Made by a program: the position numbers and the translations under genes. Below the pieces are notes generated by a model. That model saw only the letters and a list, made by a program, of their open reading frames with translations. It did no database searches and was not told the DNA's origin. A DNA stretch of 64,000 nt from Haematococcus lacustris (Eukaryota; Chlorophyta; Chlorophyceae; Chlamydomonadales; Haematococcaceae), in NCBI GenBank assembly GCA_030144725.1, contig JASKMD010000015.1, positions 8,481 to 72,480 of the forward strand, written 5' to 3'. Numbering within the stretch: position 1 is the stretch's first letter; every line of letters starts with the position of its first letter. This document shows, in pieces, positions 38,612 through 51,041 of the stretch.

Positions 38612-41600
38612 TCCATGGCTCAATTTTGCCAAGACAGCTTGCATGTAGACAGCTCCGTACGGGTGAGCCGCAAGCCAGGGCTTCGGCCTGTTTGCTACAG
38701 GGCAGCCACGTCAAGCCATGCTTACATCAGCCTGCACCGTTGGTGCTGCGCAGTTCATCAACCCTGCTATTGCTGACGACTTTGCTTGGCAGAGCCTTTG
38801 CCTCATCACTGACATCCTTCTGGCTGTGGTGCAGTCTCTGTCCCATAAGGCTCAGCCCTCCAGCCCTGCCCCTTTCCCAATCACAGCTGCTCAGCCCAGC
38901 TCATCCACATGGACCACCAACCCCAGTCAGCTTGCCCCAGGGTTTGTGCGGTGCGCTGCAGCCCTGAACCTGAACCTTCGCCTGGCAGCGGCTCATGCCA
39001 TCCAAGCCAGGCATGACCTCCCCTGCCGCAGAGCAAACATGTCAATGGTGCACCCTGTACTGGGATCCTGGCTGCGCGGGGTGTGTGTGGCACAGACCGT
39101 GCTCCTGGCAGCTAGGCACTCCCAGTGGGAGCAGCAGCGGGCAGAGGCCGTGAGCAGCCTGCTGATCCTGGTGCAGGGACTGTCCCTTGAACTGGACGGG
39201 TGGCCTGTGAACCATGATGACTTGAAGCCTGTGTACAGCGCCAAGGGGGTCAACACCTGGCACCCAGGCCTGTGGCTCCGTAACCTTGCCAGCAGCCCCA
39301 TCACCACAGGCTGGCCAGGCCAACTGCCTGCTGCTAAACGCCAGAGCACTCGCACGCAGCTTGACCTGCGTGCGTGGAATAGCTACGCCCACATCTGCCA
39401 CGCCCTCACCACTCTAGCGCTGCAGCAGCCGCACCCGCTGGATGGCATGAAGCTGTTCAGCAACCGCCCTCAAGGTGAGGCCAAGCAGTGACAGGGCTAC
39501 CTGCTAGGCACCATGAGCATCAACGAGGTGTTCAACAGCACCTGGACACAGGGCTGGTGGGCTGAGGGTGAAGGTCACACGGTCTTTGTGCTTTGCCAGT
39601 CATACCTGGCTGAGTAGCGGGCTCCCCTTGGGCTGTGCCTTCCTGCCCAGAGGCTCAGGCGGCTGACAACAGTCATACAGCACTGCATGTGCCACCACTG
39701 CCGCAGTGATGACTTCCATGGGCATGCGTCAAGTCAGCAGCATTGTAGGCGTCACCATAGTCACCTAGCAACACATTATGGCCCACCACCTGCCAGGCTC
39801 GCTGTGATGTCTTCTCCCTTACTCCCTTACCCCTGTCTGGGCTGCCTGATCATGAGAACAACACTGTCACGCACCACCACCTGCCCTGCTTTGATGACCT
39901 GAACGGCCTGTTGATTGTGACAAGGCAAAGTTGGTCAGGCTCAGTGTGGTATCCGTTTGGCTTGGCCTGCCCCTAGCCACCCTCGTCATGGTCTGCTCCT
40001 CTTGGTGCAGGGCAGCCAGAAGCGCTGACTGATCGCTGCTTTGAGTGTGTGGGCGCAGCAGTTGCAATGCTGGCCCGGGAGGAGCTTGGCCTGCAGCTCC
40101 TGTCTGAAGCACTGCGCGCCCCTGCACAGCGCCCCAGCCTGTCAGGGGCTCGTAGTACGCCCCCGGCCCCTGCCCGCCGCTGTGCCTGCGCCTACTGCCA
40201 GGACCGCCGGTGCCCCCGGAACTGCCTGGCCGCCCTGGCGCCCGCCATGCTGCCAGTGCTCCACCGGGCCGTGACTGTGGCTAGCGGCAGTGCGGTGCTG
40301 CTGCGCCTCACGCTGTGGGCCACCAGCCGCCAGGACCCAAACATCGCGCTGAGCATGACTACGCAGGCCTGCCTGAACAAACTCTGTGACCTCTGCAGCC
40401 AGTGCTGCCAGCTGCTGGCCGCATTGCACGCAGAGAAGGTGGAGGGACCAGGGTCTCTAGGGATGTGCCGCCTGAACCTGCAGAACACAGTTGCAGCTGC
40501 TCACTGCCTTGTCAGCTTCATGCAGCTCGTCTCTCCCTTGGCCATGAAAGGCGTGGTGCCCGGCGTGTCATGGCCGACACACGCAGCCACACCGCTACAG
40601 CTAGGGCCACTCGCTGGCACATACTGGGACAAGCTGCCTGAGACCGTCTACCTGATAATAGCCAAAACATCTGAGATGTGCACTGCAACGAACAGGCTGG
40701 TGGCACACTGCCCGTTGGACGTGCTGCAAGCCACCGAGCTCGTCTTGCAGGTGAGGTAGCCTGGGGGCAGTGCGGGAGGGCTGACATGCATTGGCTGCCA
40801 TGCACGTAATGGTCGAGGTGGCCGGGCACCTGGCTGCACAGCACCAGAGGCACACAAGCCCCGCTTGCACTCTTGCATGCATTATGGACTGCCTAATGCA
40901 TGCCAGCCATTATGCCATGAATTGAGAAGGGCACATCTAGGCCTGGCAATGGCGTGCCTGCTCTGCCCCGTCTCAATGTGTGGGTTTCATGCAAGCAAGG
41001 CGACAGTGTAGTTCGGTCTCTTCCATGTTTTTGTTACCATCCTGTAGCTTTTGCTTTTTGTTGCGTAGGTTGTGTGTGACCTGCCTCAGGTGCCCTGCCT
41101 GCCCCCTGCTTGCTCTTCCACATCAGACCTCAGGCATTGTGTCCTAGCAACAGCTCAACCCCTGACATGGTGCTGTTTAATTGCCTTGTGCTGCATGCAG
41201 GGCCTAGAGGGGCTGTGCGCTCTGAGTGCACAAGGCACGCCCGCCTTTGCAAAAGTGGAGCGGGAAGTGCTCCTAGCTTGGTGCGGGGCTCCCTTGCGTC
41301 TGCTGATGCTCAGTGTGCAGCTGCTGCACAACAAAGGCCTGGTTGGCCCTGATGGCCTGGAGGCCAGGCCTGCCGCCTGGCTGCCACCAGCCCAGCAGCT
41401 GATCAGGTCATGGTGCACCCGCCTGGCCAGCCGGGCGTGCCAGGTAGCTGACCTGTTGCAGCTGGCATCGTCTACCACGACTGAGGTCGTGATGTATTTG
41501 GGGCTGGCGGACATCTCACTACTCCTGCGCCATCCCCCCATGCAGTCGGATACCCAGCGCGCCCTGGCCCTGGTCGTGACCACCCTGGGTGTTGCCATAC

Positions 41601-41944
41601 CGCTGCTAGCCATGCCCAAGCTGGTAGACGCGGCTGCGTGTGGCAACACTGTCCTGGCCATGGCGCTGATGGGCCTGTGTGACCACCTGGCCAAAGTGCC
41701 GCAGCAACATGTGCAGAAGTGGAGGGCGGATGTTGCCGGCACCTGCGGCGAGGCCCTCTTTGCCAAAGCCATGGATGCAGTGGCCGCCAAGCTGCAGCTG
41801 CCTCACCTGACAGCTGCTGCCGTTGAGGGAGGGGAGGCTGTAGCCGGGATGGGGGCTGAGCAGGAGTTGCAGGCACAACAGGGGCTGGCCAAGCTCACAA
41901 CGCACTTGCATGCATCACTCCATATAGTGAAGGTGGTGAAATGA
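38171..41944 (+). CDS. Multi-exon helical protein of unknown function
   Basis: Well supported parts: an exon ending 39474 (phase 1), exon 40011-40750 and exon 41201-41944 (stop). The junctions CAAG|GTGAGG...GTGCAG|GG and TTGCAG|GTGAGG...CATGCAG|GGC keep the frame (ATELVLQ-GLEGLCALSAQG). The first exon (open from 38171, LFLTDPDMLDVLLALHDIRA) ends near 38662 at a GTGAGC donor. Its join to 38703 onward is unclear in phase. The protein is Leu/Ala-rich and helical throughout (LMLSVQLLHNKGLV, LADISLLLRHPPMQ), possibly ARM/HEAT-like. A Cys-rich CACAYCQDRRCPRNC lies near the start of exon 40011. The family is not recognised. The frame after the 39474 donor also continues past one TGA as an open stretch (TMSINEVFNSTWTQGWW). 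Confidence 0.65.
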
Positions 41945-42008
41945 TAAATGTATGTGTCCTGTTTGCATGCATCGTAGCACCTGTGTGTCGGCTGCAGCAG
42001 GCGAGTAA

Positions 42009-42022
42009 GGTTAGGGTTAGGG
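42009..42022. repeat. Short interstitial TTAGGG motif
   Basis: GGTTAGGGTTAGGG, two units just after the 3' end of the gene. Confidence 0.7.
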
Positions 42023-42359
42023 TAGTAAGCACATACTGCCACCCTGGCATGGCGGGCCACATCAATGTAGAGGCATGGCCTGCTTCAGTCCTGCAGTTCT
42101 ATGAAACCGCATGATGCATGCCTTGCTGCAGGAAAGGGAGCAGATAGGGGCGGCGGCAGCCTGTCTGGTGCCTATGTGCAAGGTAGCAGGCCGCTTAGTC
42201 TGTCTGCGGGGATTGCGTGCGGGAAGCGTGATTACTTGTCTGTTTATTTCCATCGCGGCGCTGTCATTGTGATACCCAACCTGGACAATCGTGTGGGGGT
42301 GTCCGCATGCCCTTGCTTTGCATGGGGGCCTCTAGATGCCATAAGGGTTCCTGACGGCA

Positions 42360-42605
42360 CGCTTGTCTACCATGCTACCATGCCTTGCAATGCCGTGCTA
42401 CCATGCCTTGCAAGGCTATGGCTAGGCCATGCTAGGCCATGCAAGGCCATGCAGGCCATGCTACCGTGCTACCATGCCATGCTACCGTGCTACCGTGCTA
42501 CCGTGCTACCATGCCATGCTAGGCCATGCAGGCCATGCAAGGCCATGCTACCGTGCTACCATGCCTTGCAAGGCATGGCTACCATGCCTTGCAATGCCGT
42601 TTTCA
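42360..42605. repeat. Low-complexity CCATGC/GGCCATG block
   Basis: Shuffled short units ACCATGCC, GTGCTACC and AGGCCATGC, many of them palindromic around CATG, over about 245 bp. Confidence 0.8.
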
Positions 42606-44296
42606 TGATGGGTGTCAGTTTTGCATGTGCGATGAGTTACTGTTACTTGCTCATACTTTACTCAAACTCATAGCAGACGTGAGACTGCATGCAGGTAAGT
42701 CCACTTAGCACTGCCTGGGTCACGTGCCCTTTGGGGGATGCAGTCTAATGCACTTTACTAGGTCGCAGTCGGTTGGGCAATATATATCAGTCGCTACGCA
42801 TGGGTAATCCAGTAGCAGCAACTACAACGCTGACCTGACGTGGCTGAAGCGGGCGGTTGTAGGTAGTGGGTTAGTGGAGCCGCCCATCGGTTTTCTTCGA
42901 GTATATATAGCTTATAATCAGGGTAGACAAGCAAGGTGAAAATTGGGTACCATGCTGTTCTCCACATTCAGACCACCATTTGCTACCGCGTATGCACCGC
43001 TAGCTTCAGCGTGCTAGAAAAGTTAGCGGCGTTGAAGCGCAGGCCCGCAGGCTGAACATGGTTGTTGGGCCTAAAGTTGTGTCCACGCAACAAGGTCGCT
43101 GTAGGTAGCTACATACATATGTATAAAGTCTAAGGCCGGGGCCCGTCTCTCTCGCTAGCCAGGTCCGTTCAGTCGGCTAAACTGGGTAGCTCGGCTTCCT
43201 AGCTCCCGCAAAGCTGTGAATGTTAGTACTGCCCCGCAACCACAAACTCCAGCTCCAACCCCTCCTATCTCATAACATGTGCGGTGGACTTTGCCTGAAA
43301 AGCTGCTGTCTGCGGCTGGCCCGTCTGGCCCTACATCATTACATCCAACCTAACATCATTACATTATAACATCCATCCTACATCGTGGCAGTGGCAGTGG
43401 CGTAAACCAACATTGACCCGACCCCGACGCCGCGCCAAAAAATGACAGTGCCATGCACCCAACTTGCACCGACTGCGAGCGAAGCGTGGCGTGACTGAGT
43501 CTCGTTGTTTAGTGGCTCGGTAGCATGGCTCGGTAGCATGGCGCACTGCGATGGCCTACTGCGCAGTACTGTGAGGCTGCAGTAGTGCGAACTTTGCTAC
43601 GGACGCCACGGAGCGCCTCGCCACCCTTCTCTTGTAGGTGGGTCGCTGCTTGTTTGCGCTATCTCAGTTTTTGACCTGGTGGCGGGCGGTGATCTGGGAC
43701 AAGGCTTCAGTCTAAAACGCGAGTTTTAGCGCACGCGTGTTACCGCGGTAGCCTTCCTTACCCTCCACTAGGGCGTGGTGCGATGCGCAGGCCTGGCACG
43801 GATTGGCATGGCCAATGGCCGGGGTGACCTGTTGTATACAAGCGGTCGCAGCGATGACTGCATGTCCTGAAACAGCTTAAAGTCTAAGCACTGACTCTGA
43901 TGCTTCGATGAGCATGGTTTACTGACTGGACAGTGTTCAGAGATAGTACAACGGCAGGCACGTGGGTTGCCTACATTGTGTTGTAATGAGCATACCATTC
44001 GGCGCAGCGAGTGTAGAGATACAGCCGTCCTACTACCAGGGGTAGGTTCTGTGTCAGTTGGAGGCGTCCCTATACATCCAATGGCGGGGGTGGCCACACG
44101 TGCTCCACAAGACAAGGCACAAGGCTGCTAGTAAGGACCTGGCTGATCATTTGACCTATGCTGCAGCATAGCACAGTACCCATGATAGCGATGCGGAGGA
44201 GCTCATGGAGTGCAAAACCTGCAAAGTCATCACTTCCCCGTAGCCTGAGTTTGCGAGAGAGCAACCGGTGTTGCCGCTGCCTTGGTACCTTTTGTG
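42606..44296. other. Intergenic, no gene recognised
   Basis: Small frames only. A diverged copy of a repeat also present at about 13895-13940 occurs at 42966-43010 (shared core ACCATTTGCTACCGCG). It includes the presumed promoter and 5' UTR of PH1. Confidence 0.45.
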
Positions 44297-45523
44297 ATGA
44301 GTTCGTGGCTCAAGAATTGGGGGAAGCCTAGCAAGGAAGCGTACGCGGGTGTCGAGTTCTGGCAGAGCCCGGATCGCTGTGGCTGGCTCACCAAACAGGG
44401 TGCGCGCGGGTTTTTTCTCCTGCCGGGCGCTATTGCTGCCCCATCTAGTTTTTCTTATAGCCCTTTGTGCATGCTTCGTGTCAGGCGAGTACATCAAGTC
44501 TTGGCGCAAGAGGTCAGGCCACGTGATTTCCAGGTTCTGTGGGTGGTTTGCAGGGCAATAAGTGATCCTTTCATTATGCCACAGGTGGTTTGTGTTGAAA
44601 CAAGGGAAGATTATGTGGTTCCTCGACGATGCTGTCACAGCAGACTCAGTACCTCGGGGTGTTATTGATGTAGGTCGAAGGTCCAGGCTCATAGCTTGCA
44701 GTTTAACAGGAGCATGCACCAGCAGTCTTTGTAGCTGCAAGGGTAACTAGCGCTGCCAGGTCGCAGCTTATAGCTTGCGTGGGCCACGTGATGCTTTGTT
44801 AGCGGGCTGCACCAAACAAGCACACAGCAGCTCCTACCACATGGCAATGGGTGTCATGCTCAGGGTGTAGCTTCTGAGTCATGTGGCCCTCGAGGTTTCA
44901 CCTGCATGCACCTGCCCAGGTCAACAAGTGCTTGTCAATCAAGGGTGCCGAGGACACCATCAACAAGGCCTATGCCTTTGAGATCTCAACCCACACAGAG
45001 TCCATGTTCTTCATTGCAGAGAGTGAGAAGGTAAGGTGTCGAAAGGGACTGGGCAGTCGGCACAGCCCTGACTATCATCTTCTTGATCAAAATCTAGTGT
45101 TGAGGCGTGATGTGTGAAAGACTGGCTAGCTTTGCAATAATTGCTGGGCTCGACAGCTCAAGTCCTGTGCATGTCACCACCAGGCCCGCGTGCCACCCAG
45201 CGTGACAAGCAGTGGCTGGAGGTTTTGTATGGTTGACACATGTTGCAGGAAAAGGAAGATTGGATCAATGCAGTTGGCCGTGCTATTGTGAAGCATTCCC
45301 GCAGGCAAGTACTCAGTATGTTGCCGCCGCACCACTGCTTGGCTACTGAGCTTGATCTGAGCATGGCCTGCTGGCATGGAAGAGTGCATGTGCATGGGAC
45401 CCTCACCCAATACACCCATTTGCATCAACCTTGTTAAATCATGCATGGAGAGGTCTTGTGTTGCTTGGCTTGGTGTGCAGCTTGCTGGAGCATGACCGTG
45501 GCGACTACACAACAGGCTCCTGA
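44297..45523 (+). CDS. PH1: PH domain-containing protein 1 (plant PH1 type)
   Basis: Six exons: 44297-44399, 44485-44512, 44585-44669, 44920-45030, 45249-45304, 45481-45523. They sum to 426 bases, 141 residues plus stop, about the size of Arabidopsis PH1. The protein is a single pleckstrin homology domain: GVEFWQSPDRCGWLTKQ, GEYIKSWRKRWFVLKQGKI, PRGVIDVNKCLSIKGAED, FEISTHTESMFFIAESEK, EKEDWINAVGRAIVKHSRS. The conserved C-terminal Trp helix is present. PH1 proteins bind phosphoinositides; the plant protein acts on endosomes. All introns but one are GT-AG. The last uses a GC donor (CGCAG|GCAAGT), which the family alignment supports. The start is the first ATG in frame. Confidence 0.9.
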
Positions 45524-46242
45524 TGCACGACATGGCAGGAGCCCAGATGGCCCATGTAACGATAACGGTACACGGTTTAAGCGGTTAAAGCCATCATCAT
45601 CAGAGGATCCATGACAGAATACCAGTGTCCAGCTCATTCCAATTGTCCCTGACCTGTCTTGGTTCTTGATGACCCTGTATTGGTTTAGCGCCATCGTCAC
45701 TGACGTAGGTGTACATTCCGACCTGCCAGCTAGGAGCCTGGTTCGTGCGACATGCTGGGGCGAAGGGCCTAGCCACCAGCATGTGTAACACAATCCCATT
45801 GTAACATTGCAACACTGAATGAAGACATAGAACTTCAGCAACGACGCCACCTTCATGCCGTATGCCACCAACCGTATGTGGTTGCCCGTTGCTAGGCCTA
45901 GGTCCTACGTGTACAATAGCCCTCTCAAACTCAGTGATGTGATGTGCACGTGTGGTTGCGTAAAGTGTCGAAGTCGCAAGCCAGTGGTGTGCCACTGCAA
46001 TGGGCTGCGTGCGAACTCAGCGGCTGGCAGTCGCTCCTCGAGTTTCGAGTAACGGCTGCCAAGGCACACCTGATAACATCACATCCTTTACTTAACAGTA
46101 GCGTTACTAACCGCTCTCATGCTGATGCGTGCATCTGACACTCAGGGAACCCCTCCCATCACAGTGTCCCCGACAACCCGGCAGCAGCAGCTGTTGCAAG
46201 GAGGGACAGGGGATCACCGAGGGGGCAAGGCCAGCTGCCACC
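45524..46242. other. Intergenic between convergent genes, no gene seen
   Basis: About 720 bp holding the 3' ends of PH1 (plus) and the ELMO gene (minus). No convincing frame. Confidence 0.5.
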
Positions 46243-49200
46243 TCAGCTCAAGAGGGCCTCGGAGCCCTTTGCCAGCGCTGCAGCCTTGCTGTGGCACTGC
46301 GCCTCCAGCTCCTTCATCACAAACCCTGCTCTCACATTGCCACACAACACCAAGGCAGGCAGCGAGGCAGGCATGGGTCAGGCTGCTGCCCTCATCTGCA
46401 GCACATTGAATGTGAGCTCGGCACACTAGACAGGGGAGGGTGCACAACAACCCCACACACAGCAGAGCTTGTATACAGGGCGCCTTGCCAGCATGCCACA
46501 CAGCCATGCACGTGCCGAGGTGCCCCTCTTCATGCTGCTGGGTGCCGGGCACCTCCATGAGTTACAGCCGACAGCCCCGCCCTGTCCCTGATGGCCAGGG
46601 GGCGTACAGGAGCACAGGCTGGACACCGGCCACACCATGCCGGTCAGCAAGCAGGCGTGCGCGTGGGCCAGGTCAGCAGGCAACCTATCTGGCGGGAAAG
46701 GCAGTGCTGGGGGGCAGCCGTGGGTCCCATCATGGCATGCAGCCCCTCTCGTGTCATATCAGCCAGCATGCAGCCAGGCAGGCATGCAGCCAGGCAGCAT
46801 GGAGCCAGGCAGTCAAGCAGCCGGTTTACTGAGGGCGAGAGGCAGTGGGCAAGCTACCCTGCCATACATAGTGCAATGCAGGGCAGAGGCCACTGTCAGT
46901 GCCAGACACACATCATCAGTACAGCCACACAAGGCGCCACACAAGGGCCCGGGTGACAAGGGTGGGCTGCCTGGCTGTCAGGGGCTGGAGTCACCTGACT
47001 GAGACATGGTCTTGTTGCCACCCCGCCAGGTGCGGTAGAACCAGAACATGGCCCCCACATACATGCGGTTGGCGGCCTCCACCATGCTGCCCAGGCTGCT
47101 GGCCGGGCTGTTGAGGCGCCCCTCACGCACCGCCTGCACGCCGGCATGACCTCAGGCAGGGCTGGTGCGCAGGGCCTCTCTGTGTCATGCCACCACCTGA
47201 TCCCATTCCTGCCTGCACCCAGCCCACCACAGCCCAGCTTGCAGTGTTAGGTGCTGCCGACTTGCCTGCAGCACGAACTTGGTGACATTTAGGGACACCA
47301 CGGCCAGAGGGAACTCGTTGGAGGAGGACTGGGCCAGACGCAGCAAGCAGCCAGCGCTGGCCGCATGGTGCTCGTACAAGTATGCTATCTGCACGCCAGC
47401 AAGCATGTTGCCCAGGTCACCACCTGCCCCTGGCTAGCCAGGACCTGACTCATGAGCCCATGCCTGGACCACTCGCTGGCATCAGTGCAAGACATCACAC
47501 TGAAGTGCTAGAGCCCTCCAGCCTGACCTGCAGCAGGCCCAGTATGCCGCAGCCCCGCAGGTCAGTGGCCGGGTCCATGCCTTGAAAGCCAAGCTCCGCC
47601 CAGTGCTGCCCGGTGCGTGCTGGCTGCTGGCCTGCCTTGCCTGCAGCAGGGCAGCAGGCGGGCCAGAGCTGACGCAGCGCACCCAATGCTTCCTGGACAA
47701 AGCAAAGTGGCTGGGAGCGCGGCATTGACTGCCTTTTGCATTGCGTATATCCATGGCAGGCCAGTGTGCGGTTGCAGGGCACAGTGCCGGGACCAGGCGG
47801 CTCCCACCTGTGAGGTTTGCATAGATTGATGCCAGCAGGCGGAAGTGCATGGGGTCTTCCTCGCTGAAGGGCACGCGGGCCAGGGCCAGCAGCCGCACCT
47901 TGAGCAGGGAGCAGCCAGAAGGTCAGGGCATGGGTCAGCGCAGGCGACGTGAGGAAAGCTTGTCAAGAGCACAGGGAGGTTGCTGACAGGCATCTGCTGA
48001 CCAAGTAAAGCCAAGAGCTGTGAGCCCTGTCCCTTGGTTCATACCATGCTGTGGCAGACCTGGTCACAGTTGCCCTGCCTGCCTCACCTGTTGCTCTGCC
48101 AGCAGCTGGCTGAGGGGCTTGGGCCCCAGGCAGAACAGGCGTGTGAGGAGGGAGGTGGGGCGGGTGGTGATGCCAGCGGTGACAGCACTGCGTGTTTGCG
48201 AGTCAAGCTCAGCAGCCATGAGATGAAGCAGCGCCGCTGGATAAGACACGACCTGCAGTCAGGCAGAGCCTCAGGAAGCCTGGCTTATGCAATTGTCCCA
48301 TACTGCTGACGCTGCGTGCTGCACCACACATGGCAGCCGGCAGTGCCAGGCCGGGCAGCTGTGGGTGCAAGGCTTGTGGCTCTCACCCAGTGGCTGCTGT
48401 CTGCATCCGGCCCCACTGCTGGCTGTTGCAGCAGCCGCCTGTTGGCAGCCTCCCACTCCTCTTCCTGCGCTGCAATGTCATTCTCTGGTGCAGGGACCCT
48501 GGCTGCACTCAGACTTGGCTGGCTGGGAGGCAGAGACGCACCCAGCGGGGCTGCATCAGACGCAGGGCCAGGCTGCAGAAAAGGTTGATGCGGGGAAGCC
48601 AGCAGCGGCTGGGTAAGGCTGCCTACGCTGCCAGTCACACCCTGCCCAGCTGGTCGGGTGTGGTTGTGTGCATGGGCCACAGAGCGCTGGATGGCAGCAT
48701 GGGGCTGGGCCAGAGCCGCCAGGGCAGCAGCCCCAGCAGCAGCAGCGGCAGTGGAGGCGGCGCCCTGGTTGGCCTCGCCAACAACATCCAGCCCCACAGG
48801 AGCAGCGTCGACGAGGTTGGTGGGCTGGCTGGTCTGGGTCTGCAGGTGCACCAGCACCCTGAGCAGCAGCATGAGGCTGGTGGCAGCAGCTGGGTAGAGT
48901 ACGCACACTGTAACACATTGCAGGGGCGGGAGGAGGGCGCAGGTGCCGCACAGGCACTCAGTGCAGCAGTGTGGGCAGCCTGGGCATGAGTGAGGGAGTG
49001 TGCGTTGTGTGTGCTCATCAGCGGCCTGACGGACTGGGCTGCAGACTGACAGGCTGAGGAAGGAGTGGTGGGAAGTGTGTGCAGGTGTGGGGGTAGGGCC
49101 TGTGGGGGCAGGCAGCGCACCAATGAGGGGGGCCGGCTGCCCAGCCAGCTCCCTTGACTGCGCAGAGCGCCCACACTGAGCTGGCCCAGGAGCATGACCT

Positions 49201-51006
49201 GGGTGGCGGTGTGGCCCGCAGCCCTGCAGGAGGAGCAGGGGGCTGGGCCAGCATAGGACGCCAGGCGGGAGGCTAGACATGACCCCCTGCTGGGCTGTGC
49301 ACCAGTGATTTTTTGTGTTGTGTATAACATTCGCTATAAGAGGCAACATGGCACCTGTGCCATTCCATTGCACACCCATAGCACAACCATTGCTATGAAA
49401 AGCAACATTTCACGTATGCCACTGACCTATCCAGGGGGCTGGATGCCGCGCCCGGCTGTGTGGTGCTGCCTGCCGCCACTGACTCGCTGTATGAGAGCCT
49501 GCTGGGGCCTGATGCCAAGCCTGCTGCCAGGCCCGCTGGCATGCTGTGGTGGCCTCCCGCTCGTTGCAACAGCTGCAGGCTTGGTTCTTTGAGCATCGTC
49601 TCAGACCCGCCAGGCCAGCCTTGGCCCACTGGCAGCGTGTGCTTTGCTGGCAGCGACTTCAAGAGCTTGACTGATGGCAGCTCCTGCTTGATGCACAGAC
49701 ACAGCACCCTGGGCATGCCAGTGGGCCCGGTGTGCAGCTGCACATGTGGCTCTGGTTGTGGCAGCTTCTTACTGGATTACATGCAGTTGCCACAGTCTGT
49801 TGTGGTGGTGCATGGCAAGCCATGCAACCTCCTGCTTTATGAAGTGCACCGTAGTGATTGCTCACCTCACCAGGGGAGTGACTGTGCAGCTGCATTGCTA
49901 GGCGAGCTCCAGCTGCCGCTGCTGACATCCCTGCGGTTTGCTGCAGCACCTGCTTGGCCACAGCGCCCACTGCTGCGCTGCCGTTCTGAGGTGATGCTGA
50001 GGTGCACCGGGGCTGGGCCGGCACCGCAGCTGTCCACTGGCCTGGGCTTAAGCTGCTGAGGCCCTGCACAGGACAGAGGTAGGGCACCACATCAGCATCT
50101 GCAGGACAGTGCGCCCTGTACAGCGCCATGCCTGCGTCTGCACCTGCTGCTGAGGCACGTCTGGACTCACACTTTGGGCCCTGGCTGTGTCCATGTGCAT
50201 GCAGTCCATGCGCGTTTGAGATGCTTGACTGCCTGAAGCCGCAGAGCTGAACGCAGGGTTGCCACGAGCTAAGCCCTCGTGCTCAATGCCATAGCTGCGA
50301 CCATTCTCTGACATGCCGCTGACTGTAAAGCCAGCGGAAGACAGCGCGTCGTACTCTCCTGGCATGCCTGAGAAGCCTGATAGTGCAGCTTCCGCCTGTG
50401 CCAGGTCGCATGAGAGGCTGTCAGCTTGGAGCTCTTCAACCACCATGCTCTCTGGAGCATCTGTCAATGGTGTCCCTGGAGAGCGAGCTCTGCTCTGACT
50501 GCTACGTGCACCCGGAACATCCTCGGTGTCTTCTTCCTCGTCTCCTTCTTCAACGCATTGGCCTTGAAGAGGTTGCTTGACATTTGTGACCAAGTGGGTG
50601 GGCAGTGGTGCGGCTTTGAACACCTGGAAAGGACCCAGACAGACCCAGACAGAGGACTAACCCTCATGGCTGAGCAGCGGTGCTGCTGCTCGCTGCTTAG
50701 CGCACCGGGTTATGGAAAGCGCCGTGTCGCTGCTCCCCGGCAAAGGCATAGTCGAACTCATCATCATATGCATCAGTACCTCGTCGGGCAGTGCCAGACT
50801 GCAATCAGCAGAGGTTCAGTGATAGTCCGGCTCTCGCAGGCTGCAGCGCTCCCTCTCACCTCAAGCATGCCCTGGCCCTCAAATGCAACTTGCGGGATGC
50901 ACGACTGTTCATTGGCCTCCCTTGGGGCAGCTGCCGACGCTGTGATTGCTGAGAGAGGGGCGCTGGGGCCTGCCAATTCTAAATGAATTTCATCAATAGC
51001 CTTCAT
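46243..51006 (-). CDS. ELMO domain-containing protein with long N-terminal region
   Basis: Minus-strand multi-exon gene from the ATG at 51006. Exons seen: [20 protein letters not shown]... (51006 to about 50865); [20 protein letters not shown] (about 50801-50716); an acidic exon (about 50619-50140, [20 protein letters not shown]); [18 protein letters not shown] (about 50063-49873); [20 protein letters not shown] (about 49688-49430); a Gln/Ala-rich exon (about 48841-48392). The ELMO domain follows: [66 protein letters not shown] and [19 protein letters not shown]-terminal exons contain [18 protein letters not shown] and [24 protein letters not shown] proteins act as GAPs or GEF partners for Arf/Arl/Rac GTPases, here perhaps ciliary. 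Exon limits are approximate; the link to the last exon is uncertain in phase. Confidence 0.75.
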
Positions 51007-51041
51007 CGCCCTAATGCAGGCTCGACATCAAGCGGAAAGCG

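Noticed and set aside
49460..50059. Plus-strand 199-codon ORF
   Set aside because: The minus strand of the same region gives exons with proper splice sites that belong to the ELMO gene; the plus frame is a shadow.
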